From contig NZ_JACHTD010000002.1 of assembly GCF_014145665.1 (NCBI RefSeq), forward strand, positions 186,001 through 250,000: DNA of 64,000 bases, read 5' to 3'. The notes beneath the pieces are model-generated. The model saw only the letters and a list, made by a program, of their open reading frames with translations. It was not told the origin of the DNA and ran no database searches. Origin of the DNA: Myroides sp. NP-2. Its GTDB lineage: Bacteria; Bacteroidota; Bacteroidia; Flavobacteriales; Flavobacteriaceae. How positions within the stretch are numbered: the first letter of the stretch is position 1; each line of letters begins with the position of its first letter. This document shows positions 54,353 to 62,656 of the stretch, one piece after another. Made by a program: the position numbers and the translations under genes.

Positions 54353-56266
54353 TTATTTGAGGATAACAAATTCACTGCGTCTATTGATCGCGTGATCCTC
54401 TTCGGAACAGTTTGATTTACAATCGATTTTCGGCTCACTAGCGCCATATCCTTGGGATTCTAGGCGATAAGGCTCTATGCCTTTTGACAACACGTATTGA
54501 ACGGTGGTCTTCGCTCGATTCTCCGATAGCTTCTGGTTGTAGGTTGCACTTCCGCGGTTGTCCGTATGAGCGCCTACTTTGATGCGCATCTGTGGGTTGC
54601 GCTTCATTACCTTCACTAACTTATCCAACTCGAAAGCCCCTTGTTGGGTGATGTTCGAACGGTCAAACTCGAAGTAAATATCACCTAAGATGATTTCGTC
54701 TTTCGTGACGATCACCTCAATCGGACGCAAAGCAACATTCACTAGCTGACGTCCTCCTTTGCGGTTCAACGGAACTTCGATAGACTTGCCTTCGAAGTCC
54801 TCTTTGTCAACCTGTAAGTGGTAAAACTTATCACAGTCAACTACGTATTCCACGATACCGCGACGATCTGTAAACTTGGTTTCTATCAAGTTCTTGCGGT
54901 CATCAAAAATGTCTACACGGGCACCCTCGAGAATCTTACCTGTATCTTTGTGGGTAACCGTTACATACATCTCTGTATTACAAACAGGTTTTGCCTTGTA
55001 GATATCATCGCGACCAACGCGGTTGGTTGAAAAGAAACCGATGTCTTTGCCCGGGTAAAACGAAAAGGCAAAATCGTCTTTTGCCGTGTTAATAGGAGAG
55101 CCTAAGTTCTTAGGCTCTGCCTGAGGAATGGCTAAGTCTACAACATAAACATCTAGACCGCCAAAGCCCTTGCGGGAATCCGAGGCAAAGTACAACTTGC
55201 CATCCTCTGAAATAAAGGGGAAAGACTCTCGTCCTTCTGTGTTGATCTGACTACCCATATTAACCGGAGTGCCGTAGTTGCCTTCCGAATCAATATCTAC
55301 TTTCCATATATCTGTGCTACCCATCGTACCTGGCATGTCGGAAGAAAAGTAAAGCGTACGACCGTCCTTGCTCACACTAGGATTACTAACCGAGTAATCA
55401 CTCCCATTGAAGGGAACTGGCTCGAAATCGGTCCACTTGTCTTTTTTCTTAGTCGCACGGAAAACACTTACTTTTCCTAGCTTAACCAATTTTGCTTTGT
55501 TCTTCACAAACTTACCTGCGCGGAAACTCTCCGTTGCAAAGTACATCGTATGACCATCCCCAGTTACGGTAGACGGACCATCGTGGTATTTGGTATTCAA
55601 TTCTGAAACCGGTTCTACATCGTATAAGGGATCATCTGCGTTTTTGTATTTCGCTTGGTAGATGTCTAAATACCCTTGGTTGTCCCAGCCGTATTTCTTT
55701 TTTGAGTTGTTACCTGCGCGAGTAGACGCAAAGTAAAGCGTGTCACCTACGGTTAAAAAGGCACCAAAATCATTGCCCTGACGGTCGTTGATCCCAGACT
55801 CTTCATAGGTAAACAGCTCCTCTTGCTCGCGCAATCTTGGAATGTAATCCGGTTCGCGTAAAAATGCAATAGCCCGTTGATCCTCAGGGTTGCGCTCAGC
55901 GAATTTCTTCATCGCAGCATTGGACGACTCATAGCGTCCGCTAGCCTTGAGCATCTGTGCGTAACGGTAGTACAACTCCGAATCTAAACTAGGATCCTTC
56001 TCTAAGGCTTTCCCGTAGTATTTGGCCGCTTCAACAGTATTGAAAATGTTGTAATAGCAGTCTGCTAGTTGTAAATAAATATAATTATCTGTCTTGGCAC
56101 CGCGGATCAACTTCTGATACACCTTTGCCGCCTCGACAAACTCGTAGCGGTTGTAGTGTTCATTGGCAATCTCTAAAGGTGGTTTGATAGGCTCTTGAGC
56201 ACTTAGACTTTGCGTGGATAATAATCCACCCAATAACAGACTTAAATAAACCTTTCTTATTTTCAT
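54353..56266 (-). CDS. PorE-like OmpA-family protein, cassette 3
   Basis: 637 residues, one substitution from copy 1 (GTPVNMG for GTPINMG). Offset from copy 2 is a constant 9374 bp. The last few codons before the stop differ in DNA from copies 1 and 2 although the protein ending is unchanged, so the homologous block ends here. ATG at 56266. No intact adhesin is attached to this cassette. Confidence 0.9.
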   Translation of the reverse strand: MKIRKVYLSLLLGGLLSTQSLSAQEPIKPPLEIANEHYNRYEFVEAAKVYQKLIRGAKTDNYIYLQLADCYYNIFNTVEAAKYYGKALEKDPSLDSELYYRYAQMLKASGRYESSNAAMKKFAERNPEDQRAIAFLREPDYIPRLREQEELFTYEESGINDRQGNDFGAFLTVGDTLYFASTRAGNNSKKKYGWDNQGYLDIYQAKYKNADDPLYDVEPVSELNTKYHDGPSTVTGDGHTMYFATESFRAGKFVKNKAKLVKLGKVSVFRATKKKDKWTDFEPVPFNGSDYSVSNPSVSKDGRTLYFSSDMPGTMGSTDIWKVDIDSEGNYGTPVNMGSQINTEGRESFPFISEDGKLYFASDSRKGFGGLDVYVVDLAIPQAEPKNLGSPINTAKDDFAFSFYPGKDIGFFSTNRVGRDDIYKAKPVCNTEMYVTVTHKDTGKILEGARVDIFDDRKNLIETKFTDRRGIVEYVVDCDKFYHLQVDKEDFEGKSIEVPLNRKGGRQLVNVALRPIEVIVTKDEIILGDIYFEFDRSNITQQGAFELDKLVKVMKRNPQMRIKVGAHTDNRGSATYNQKLSENRAKTTVQYVLSKGIEPYRLESQGYGASEPKIDCKSNCSEEDHAINRRSEFVILK

Positions 56267-56284
56267 TGTGTGCTTTTTAATCAA

Positions 56285-57211
56285 TTAGAAATAACGGGAT
56301 GAACTAGAAACTTTCTTAGACAAGAAAATGTCATACAACACCATGAACTCATGGGATCCCTTCGCTACTTTATTGATGTCTGACGTCACGTAATCATAAG
56401 CATAACCTACGCGCAACTGAGGCGTAACTCGGTAGTTGATCATACCTCCAACGGCATCATCTAAGCGGTAACTTATACCTGCCTCGATTTTATCCATATA
56501 CATCACATTCATATTCACGTCGAACGATACAGGGGAATTAAGTGCGTATTTGATCATAGTCGAAGGTTTCAATTTCCAGTCTTGATCTAAATCAAATACA
56601 TAACCTCCATTTAAGAACATATGGATCTCGCGTTGACCGAAGTCTTTCCCATCGTAATTCAGGTAGTACTCTTTGATCAAGTTGGGAACTCCTAAACCAA
56701 TGTAGTATTTATCAGTATAGTAGTAGGCTCCGATACCTGCGTTAAAAAGCGTTGATTTACTATCTGCGCCAAAAGCTGGGTCATTGGGATCAATCGTATA
56801 ACCATCACCAACCTCAGAAAACAAGTTCGCACTGTGAAACGTAGCACCTGCTTTAATACCCAAGGCCAACTTGTGCACGCCGCCTAATTCCAAGGTATAA
56901 GAGAAATCTCCATAGAGGTTGTTCTCAGTAACAGGCCCGATGCGGTCATTGATAAAAGACAATCCAACCCCAACTTTCTTACCAACTCGGCTGTGGATAA
57001 AGAATGTGCCCGTTTCTGGAGCTCCTTTAAATCCAGCCCATTGTTTGCGGTATAAGGCTCCCATAGAAACCGCATCCTTAGAACCAGCATAAGCAGGGTT
57101 AACAACACTCATATTGTACATGTATTGGGTGTACTGTGGGTTTTGTTGGGCCTTTGTCTCTAGGCAACTAAGCAAACTCAGTAAACCTAGTGTTAAATAT
57201 ATTTTTCTCAT
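56285..57211 (-). CDS. PorP/SprF family outer-membrane protein, cassette 3
   Basis: 308 residues, one substitution from copy 1 (TLELGG). Upstream is the conserved hairpin and then only a decayed adhesin tail, so this SprF has no adjacent adhesin. The intact reading frame and near-identity argue that it is still expressed, or is kept alike by gene conversion. Confidence 0.93.
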   Translation of the reverse strand: MRKIYLTLGLLSLLSCLETKAQQNPQYTQYMYNMSVVNPAYAGSKDAVSMGALYRKQWAGFKGAPETGTFFIHSRVGKKVGVGLSFINDRIGPVTENNLYGDFSYTLELGGVHKLALGIKAGATFHSANLFSEVGDGYTIDPNDPAFGADSKSTLFNAGIGAYYYTDKYYIGLGVPNLIKEYYLNYDGKDFGQREIHMFLNGGYVFDLDQDWKLKPSTMIKYALNSPVSFDVNMNVMYMDKIEAGISYRLDDAVGGMINYRVTPQLRVGYAYDYVTSDINKVAKGSHEFMVLYDIFLSKKVSSSSRYF

Positions 57212-57240
57212 ATACGATTTAATTTTTTACAAAGAATTGA

Positions 57241-57270
57241 ACCAACTGTGTGAATTTTCACACAGTTGGT
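57241..57270 (-). promoter_or_regulatory. Conserved intergenic hairpin, copy 3
   Basis: Identical to the elements at 38505 and 47867, kept although the adhesin gene on its upstream side is gone. Confidence 0.85.
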
Positions 57271-57277
57271 GGTGTTA

Positions 57278-57520
57278 TTAATAATTAAGTTACAGCAACT
57301 GATCCTCATATATTACAATGTAACAGTTACTTATCTACAAGTTTTGAGATCGTGTATCTTCAGGTTTGTCTTGCCCTGATTGGGCAGCTGTCCAATATTT
57401 TTAACTAACAAACTGCTCATCCTACTCATTCAACTACAGCTTACTCCTTCACTTTATCTTTAGAACGGTTTATACAAGTAGAAAACCAATCTCCGCCAGA
57501 AAAGTTTCAACTGACATTTC
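57278..57520 (-). pseudogene. Decayed C-terminal tail of a third adhesin
   Basis: Beginning at a TTA 8 nt from the hairpin, exactly where the other two adhesins stop, the minus strand keeps ACTTAATTATTAA and a recognisable but frameshifted match to the ...MRTGWVQLNY end. Weaker similarity continues through the GQNNSGKLLPAGTY and FSPNGDG regions to about 57520. In-frame stops and small deletions rule out coding. The far boundary is uncertain. Confidence 0.6.
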
Positions 57521-57872
57521 TTTCTGCCTTCAAATCCCCTAGCCCATCGATAAAAGGGCTATTCAGTTGTTTGTGGAACGCGCCAATATACAAAAATAAC
57601 TAGCTTATTTTTACGTTGTCTGCCAACCCAACAAAGCAGTAAAAAGCAAAAGTGTCTATCAACTTTTATATGCTCTGTCCATTTTCAACTTAGTAACATC
57701 AAACATATGATTTTTTTTTAAATAATTATTAACATTTTGAAAATAAAAAATTACATTAAAGTTCGTTAATTAACTATTATATAAATAAAATAAAGCAAAT
57801 ACACTCAATTATTAAACAATACAAAGAATTCACAAACACACACCCAAAAAACATTCAAGCCATTTTTTTTAC
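57521..57872. other. Gene-free interval between cassette 3 and hflX
   Basis: No ORF. A minus-strand TATTTTTG box lies at 57598-57591 and could be the remains of the third cassette's promoter; otherwise AT-rich. Confidence 0.5.
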
Positions 57873-57880
57873 TAATTTTG
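57873..57880 (+). promoter_or_regulatory. hflX -7 box (TAATTTTG)
   Basis: Exact TANNTTTG 20 nt before the ATG; no obvious -33. Confidence 0.5.
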
Positions 57881-57900
57881 TTACCATAGACAATATATAT

Positions 57901-59142
57901 ATGATTGAAAGAGAAGAAATAAATTTTGAAAGATCTGTCATTGTTGGTATTATCAATAGAGATCAGGATGAGGCGAAGTTAAATGAGTACTTGGATGAAC
58001 TTGAGTTCTTAACGATTACGGCGGGTGGTGAAGTACACAAGCGCTTTAGTCAAAAATTAGATCAGCCGAATCCAAAGACCTTCTTGGGAACGGGAAAGAT
58101 GGAGGAAATCAAGCATTATATTGTTGAACACGACATTCACACCGTAATATTTGACGATGAGTTATCGCCAGCGCAACAAAAGAATATCTCTAGGTTATTG
58201 GATTGTAAAGTTTTAGACCGCACGAATTTAATCTTGGATATTTTTGCTCAACGCGCTCAAACGTCTTATGCGAGAACACAAGTAGAACTCGCCCAGTTTC
58301 AGTACTTACTTCCTCGTTTAGCGGGAATGTGGACCCACTTAGAAAGACAGCGTGGGGGGATTGGAATGCGTGGACCTGGAGAAACAGAAATTGAGACTGA
58401 TAGACGAATTGTTCGCGACAGAATCACCTTATTGCGAGAAAAATTAAAAGTAATTGACAAGCAAATGGCTTCTCAACGCAGCAATCGCGGAGCTATGGTT
58501 CGCGTTGCCCTAGTTGGGTACACCAATGTGGGAAAATCCACCTTAATGAATGCCATTGGAAAAAGTGAAGTCTTTGTAGAAAATAAATTATTTGCCACTT
58601 TAGATACAACTGTTCGCAAAATCGTAATCGGCAACTTACCATTCCTTCTCTCTGATACTGTAGGATTTATACGCAAATTACCTACGCAATTAGTGGAGTC
58701 ATTTAAAAGTACGTTGGACGAAGTACGCGAAGCTGATTTACTTTTGCACGTCGTCGATATTTCACATCACGACTTTGAAGATCACATTGCTTCGGTCAAC
58801 GAGATATTGAAAGACATCAAAAGTGATGATAAGCCGACCATCATGGTATTCAACAAAATTGACGCCTATCACCCAGAAGTGATTGCTGAAGATGATTTGA
58901 TGACGGAACGTACGTCGCGTCACTATAGTATAGACGAGTGGAAAAAAACGTGGATGAGTAAAGTAGGTCCTGACAATGCTATTTTTATCTCAGCTACAAA
59001 CAAAGAAAACTTCGAGGAGTTTAGAAAGACGGTATACGAAGCGGTACGTCACATCCACGTGACGCGATTCCCATACAACAATTTCTTATACCCTGATTTT
59101 GACCATTTAATCGAAAACGAAGAAAAAAACGAAGACGAATAA
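57901..59142 (+). CDS. hflX: Ribosome-associated GTPase HflX
   Basis: 413 residues. An N-terminal HflX domain (FLGTGKMEEIK, SPAQQKNISRLL, GMRGPGETEIETDRR) precedes the GTPase domain with G1 GYTNVGKST (206-214), G3 DTVGFI and G4 NKID, then a C-terminal extension. HflX rescues or splits stalled and hibernating ribosomes. No terminator directly follows the stop; the next one is the asnA leader terminator. Confidence 0.96.
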   Translation: MIEREEINFERSVIVGIINRDQDEAKLNEYLDELEFLTITAGGEVHKRFSQKLDQPNPKTFLGTGKMEEIKHYIVEHDIHTVIFDDELSPAQQKNISRLLDCKVLDRTNLILDIFAQRAQTSYARTQVELAQFQYLLPRLAGMWTHLERQRGGIGMRGPGETEIETDRRIVRDRITLLREKLKVIDKQMASQRSNRGAMVRVALVGYTNVGKSTLMNAIGKSEVFVENKLFATLDTTVRKIVIGNLPFLLSDTVGFIRKLPTQLVESFKSTLDEVREADLLLHVVDISHHDFEDHIASVNEILKDIKSDDKPTIMVFNKIDAYHPEVIAEDDLMTERTSRHYSIDEWKKTWMSKVGPDNAIFISATNKENFEEFRKTVYEAVRHIHVTRFPYNNFLYPDFDHLIENEEKNEDE

Positions 59143-59183
59143 ATTTAACTTTTATTTGAGGGTATCTTCAAGATAAAAAATAG

Positions 59184-59191
59184 TATCTTTA
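59184..59191 (+). promoter_or_regulatory. Candidate promoter of the asnA leader
   Basis: TATCTTTA, one base from TANNTTTG, with TTTG 25 nt upstream (59155-59158). A start near 59197 would give a short 5' end before the leader ATG at 59221. Confidence 0.4.
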
Positions 59192-59220
59192 TTCTTTAGT
59201 TAATCAAACGCCAATTTATA

Positions 59221-59316
59221 ATGCTTATCACACATTTAATCAATACTAATTTCTCTTCAAATTTGAATTGCATCTGCTATTCGAAGGGGAATTTCTATGG
59301 ATCAAGGATAAGCTAA
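59221..59316 (+). CDS. Asn-rich leader peptide of the asnA attenuator
   Basis: A 31-codon ORF (ATG 59221, TAA 59314) with five Asn codons, four of them clustered at codons 8, 10, 14 and 16 (INTNFSSNLN), placed before the asparagine synthetase gene. Codons 21-24 overlap the upstream arm of a predicted antiterminator. This is the classical layout of amino-acid leader peptides such as trpL and hisL. It is inferred from sequence only; AAT is a common codon in AT-rich DNA. Confidence 0.65.
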   Translation: MLITHLINTNFSSNLNCICYSKGNFYGSRIS

Positions 59317-59358
59317 TTCTTATATTATTTATTCAACGTTTCAAGGCTCCTCATTCGA
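59281..59358 (+). promoter_or_regulatory. Predicted asnA antiterminator
   Basis: TCGAAGGGGA (59281-59290) can pair with TCCTCATTCGA (59348-59358): ten pairs with one G:U and one bulged A. This takes up the 5' arm of the terminator (59343-59352), so the two structures exclude each other. The upstream arm lies 12 nt after the last codon of the Asn cluster. Confidence 0.65.
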
Positions 59359-59372
59359 GGGGCCTTTTTTTA
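59343..59372 (+). terminator. Leader terminator of asnA
   Basis: AAGGCTCCTC-ATTC-GAGGGGCCTT stem-loop followed by a T tract, ending about 28 nt before the asnA ATG and 200 nt after hflX; position fits an attenuator rather than an hflX terminator. Confidence 0.85.
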
Positions 59373-59400
59373 TTTATTAATTTTAATACCAGGTACATTT

Positions 59401-60402
59401 ATGCGTAAAGACGACATTTTACAGACCGAAAAATCCATTGCTTTAATTAAACAAACCTTTGCTACAAACCTAAGTGAAAACTTGAATTTGTATCCGATCT
59501 CTTCTCCCATGCTTGTCAGTGAAGGCACGGGAATCAATGACGACCTAAATGGCGTAGAAAAAGCAGTTTCATTTCCTGTAAAATTCTTATCGAATAATGC
59601 CGTAATTGTACACTCTCTCGCCAAATGGAAGCGAATTCGCTTACAAGCCTTAGCCTTGCCGCTATACGAAGGAATATTGACGGATATGCGTGCGATTCGC
59701 GCGGAGGAAGACTATAGTCCGATTCATTCTATCTATGTCGATCAATGGGATTGGGAACTGAGAATTGCGGCTTCAAACCGCTGTTTAAGTTATTTAAAAA
59801 CGGTAGTTCGCACTGTGTACCAGGCCATCAAGGACACAGAAACTACGCTTTGGCAACAGGTAGAAATAGAGCCTATTCTTCCGACTAATCTTGCCTTCAT
59901 ACAGGCAGAGCAACTCTTACAGCTTTATCCTACCCTCACTCCTAAAGAGCGAGAACAAGCGATAACAAAAGAACACAAAGCTGTATTTATAATAGGCGTG
60001 GGACATCCGCTGTCTGACGGACAAGCACACGACAGTAGAGCCTCCGACTATGACGATTGGAGTACGCCTACGGAGGACGGATACCGCGGTTTAAACGGCG
60101 ATCTATTGGTTTGGCACCCTGTACTAGAGCAAGCGATAGAACTGAGCTCTATGGGCATACGCGTCGATCAAGCGACCTTACAACACCAACTGGAGCTCAC
60201 CCAAACCACTAACCGAACAAAGTTGTTGTACCATCAACTTGTGCTTAACGACCAGCTGCCTTTGAGCATTGGCGGTGGCATTGGACAATCACGCCTGTGT
60301 ATGTTCTTGTTGAGAAAAAGACATATTGGCGAAGTGCAGGTCAGTTTATGGCCAGAAGAAGTAAGAAAACAAGCGGAACAGCAAAACCTGCAGCTGTTGT
60401 AA
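59401..60402 (+). CDS. asnA: Ammonia-dependent asparagine synthetase (aspartate-ammonia ligase)
   Basis: Makes asparagine from aspartate, ammonia and ATP. 333 residues, normal for AsnA, which has a class II aminoacyl-tRNA synthetase fold: ISSPMLVSEGTGINDDLNG, AKWKRIRL, DQWDWE and the C-terminal SIGGGIGQSRLCMFLL motif 3-like segment. It is preceded by the Asn-rich leader and terminator, which suggest asparagine-responsive attenuation. A TAATTTTA at 59378 could be an alternative promoter that bypasses the leader. A bidirectional terminator follows. Confidence 0.97.
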   Translation: MRKDDILQTEKSIALIKQTFATNLSENLNLYPISSPMLVSEGTGINDDLNGVEKAVSFPVKFLSNNAVIVHSLAKWKRIRLQALALPLYEGILTDMRAIRAEEDYSPIHSIYVDQWDWELRIAASNRCLSYLKTVVRTVYQAIKDTETTLWQQVEIEPILPTNLAFIQAEQLLQLYPTLTPKEREQAITKEHKAVFIIGVGHPLSDGQAHDSRASDYDDWSTPTEDGYRGLNGDLLVWHPVLEQAIELSSMGIRVDQATLQHQLELTQTTNRTKLLYHQLVLNDQLPLSIGGGIGQSRLCMFLLRKRHIGEVQVSLWPEEVRKQAEQQNLQLL

Positions 60403-60404
60403 TA

Positions 60405-60435
60405 AAAAAAGCTCGAGCAATGCTCGAGCTTTTTT
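60405..60435. terminator. Bidirectional terminator between asnA and the DUF3078 gene
   Basis: Perfect palindromic stem with 15-nt arms (AAAAAAGCTCGAGCA, mirrored), T tracts on both strands. Confidence 0.93.
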
Positions 60436-60450
60436 ATGCTGTATACTTAA

Positions 60451-61296
60451 TTAAAAAGTATAATTTACTCCTAAACCAACCATTTCACGTAATTGGAAAC
60501 CTTGGTATGCTTTGTCATCATAAATCGCTTGGAAAGTCAAGTTTGTAGATAAGTACTTGTTCACTTTCAACACCACGTTTAATTGATAATCTAACACCAC
60601 ATTTTGCGGTTTGTCTAAATAGTTAGAGTACAAGTTTAAAATGTTCTCAATCGAAACATTTTCCATTGGATTAAACTTGTAGTACCCATTTACTGCCATA
60701 CCCAGTTGATACTCCATTGTTTTACCTTGTTCAACCCCAAAAGCATCACCGAATTCAGTAAAATGCTTATGAACCATAATAAAACGAGAAGTTGCTGGCG
60801 CGATGTTCACTTTTAAGTTATCATCTTGTTTCCACAATAAACCAGGTCCAATTTGTAAATAAGCTGGAGACATAAAGTGTGTATTTTTATTCCCGTCTTT
60901 ATCCCATCCAGAATCCATCTGTGTTTTAAAGTTCATGAATAATGAGTAATACCACTTGTCTGTCATTTGTTTACCAAGTAAAGAGGTAATTTCTAAACGG
61001 TCATCCGTTTTCTTTTCTTTTTCCCCTTTCAATTTGGTTAAACCATAACTTACTTGAAATTTGTTATCCCAAGTCCAATCGTCTTGTTTGTAATTCAAAT
61101 CGTAATTCAAGTTCACGTTTCCAGCAAGGTTATTATCCCCTCCTGCTTGCCAATTTGAAAAACTCGACTGATTTGCGATTAGGGCAAAATTCCCTTTAGA
61201 AGTCCATTTTTTTTGAACTTCCGTTCCTTCAGCTTCCTGAGCTTGTGCGGAATACAACATAAACACAGCAGCAATGCTAAGCAAAATTTTTCTCAT
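60451..61296 (-). CDS. DUF3078 outer-membrane beta-barrel protein
   Basis: 281 residues. Signal peptide (MRKILLSIAAVFMLYSAQAQ), then alternating strands with the family motif ALIANQSSFSNWQAGGDNN, ending in aromatic YTF, as expected for a small outer-membrane barrel. Family DUF3078 is restricted to Bacteroidota and has no known function. It lies downstream of the suf genes, 56 nt after DUF2480, and may be read from the same transcript. Confidence 0.88.
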   Translation of the reverse strand: MRKILLSIAAVFMLYSAQAQEAEGTEVQKKWTSKGNFALIANQSSFSNWQAGGDNNLAGNVNLNYDLNYKQDDWTWDNKFQVSYGLTKLKGEKEKKTDDRLEITSLLGKQMTDKWYYSLFMNFKTQMDSGWDKDGNKNTHFMSPAYLQIGPGLLWKQDDNLKVNIAPATSRFIMVHKHFTEFGDAFGVEQGKTMEYQLGMAVNGYYKFNPMENVSIENILNLYSNYLDKPQNVVLDYQLNVVLKVNKYLSTNLTFQAIYDDKAYQGFQLREMVGLGVNYTF

Positions 61297-61352
61297 AATA
61301 CTGTTATTTTAACACGAAAATAACAATAAAGGTTGAAAAAGACAAAAATAAA

Positions 61353-61868
61353 TTACTTTTTTGCTAAACGTTTGTAAACTGGAACTGCAGAACAAGCCTC
61401 ACCGAACATAACGGAACGAGCCGTATTCATCATTAACTGAGTAACTAAGACATAAGCTTCGTCGGGAATTTCCTTCTTTGAGCAGCCCTTAATAATTACA
61501 GGTAAATCCTGGTATTGACTGTAGTCAATCGAAAATAGTAACTCCTGATAAATCGACTGTTCTAAATGGTGTTTATCCCCTAAGAAGATACGGGTCGCAA
61601 AAGGTTGTAAATAACTAGTTAACAACATATAAGCCCATCCAGGTAAGATAGCATCTGTCGAACAAAACAAACCGACATAAGCATCTTGATAACGACTCCA
61701 ATCTACTTCTTTTAACGCCGCTCTAAAGTCTTTTTCTCTTAACACTAAGCCTTCGTACAACCATTGTGTAATGTCGATTTCCATCCTTGGATTTTCGGGA
61801 TATAAATCCTCCAAATCAAAAACTACTAGTGCGCTATTGGCAACTTTATTTACAATTTCTCCTTCCAT
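61353..61868 (-). CDS. DUF2480 family protein
   Basis: 171 residues, soluble. It matches the Bacteroidota DUF2480 family (GEIVNKVANSALVVFDLEDLYP, DITQWLYEGLVLREKDFR, SVMFGEACSAVPVYKR). Function unknown. The start is 1 nt from the stop of the SufT-like gene, so it is coupled to the suf genes and a role in Fe-S cluster assembly is inferred from position. Confidence 0.85.
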   Translation of the reverse strand: MEGEIVNKVANSALVVFDLEDLYPENPRMEIDITQWLYEGLVLREKDFRAALKEVDWSRYQDAYVGLFCSTDAILPGWAYMLLTSYLQPFATRIFLGDKHHLEQSIYQELLFSIDYSQYQDLPVIIKGCSKKEIPDEAYVLVTQLMMNTARSVMFGEACSAVPVYKRLAKK

Positions 61869-61869
61869 A

Positions 61870-62190
61870 TTATAGCAATCCCAACTCTAATTGTGCTTCT
61901 TCACTCATCAAATCTTTAGACCAAGTAGGTTCAAATGTCAATTCCACCTCCACGTTATTCACCTGGTCGATAGACTTCACTTTTTCTTCTACTTCCATTG
62001 GCAAGGTCTCAGCTACAGGGCAGTTAGGCGAAGTTAAAGTCATTAAAATCTTCACGTCATTTGTTTCATTGACAAATACGTCGTAAATCAAACCCAATTC
62101 ATAAATATCAACTGGAATTTCGGGATCGTAAATTGTTTTCAACATTTTAACAATATTCTCTCCTAATTGTTGTACGTCTATTTCTTCCAT
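61870..62190 (-). CDS. sufT: SufT/MIP18-type (DUF59) Fe-S assembly protein
   Basis: 106 residues, one MIP18/DUF59 domain: TIYDPEIPVDIYELGLIYDV and LTSPNCPVAETLPMEVE with the conserved Cys. Family members help mature Fe-S proteins, often in suf operons. Tightly linked to DUF2480 and 27 nt after sufE. Confidence 0.9.
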   Translation of the reverse strand: MEEIDVQQLGENIVKMLKTIYDPEIPVDIYELGLIYDVFVNETNDVKILMTLTSPNCPVAETLPMEVEEKVKSIDQVNNVEVELTFEPTWSKDLMSEEAQLELGLL

Positions 62191-62217
62191 ACTAAAACTC
62201 TTTCTTTTAATTAAAAA

Positions 62218-62634
62218 TTACTTGGCTTGAAACGCCAAAGCGTACATGCGAATTTGTTTGATCATAGAAACCAATCCATTTGCGCGTGTGGGTGATAAAT
62301 GTTCTTTCAATCCAATTTCGTCAATAAAAGACAAATCGGCTTCTACGATGTCTTTTGGATGTTGATTGGAAAAAACACGAATTAAAATAGCAATAATTCC
62401 CTTGGTAAGAATGGCATCACTATTGGCTGTAAATACAATATTACCTTCTATATTTTCAGCGTGCAGCCACACTTGGGATTGACAACCTTTGATTAAGTTT
62501 TCCTCTACTTGGTATTGTGCATCAATAATAGGAAGTGTTTTCCCTAATTCAATGATATACTCATAGCGTTGCATCCAATCCTCAAACATAGAGAATTCAT
62601 CTATTATCTCTTCTTGTGCTTCTCTTATCGTCAT
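62218..62634 (-). CDS. sufE: SufE sulfur acceptor
   Basis: 138 residues. SufE takes persulfide from SufS on its conserved Cys, here Cys51 in LIKGCQSQVWL, and later shows the LSPTRANGLVSM family motif. It follows sufS by 22 nt. Confidence 0.95.
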   Translation of the reverse strand: MTIREAQEEIIDEFSMFEDWMQRYEYIIELGKTLPIIDAQYQVEENLIKGCQSQVWLHAENIEGNIVFTANSDAILTKGIIAILIRVFSNQHPKDIVEADLSFIDEIGLKEHLSPTRANGLVSMIKQIRMYALAFQAK

Positions 62635-62656
62635 ATTTTTCTTATTTCAATTTGCT

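Noticed and set aside
59143-59400. T-box riboswitch for asnA
   Set aside because: No T-box consensus or specifier-loop architecture; the leader ORF with an Asn cluster explains the terminator better.
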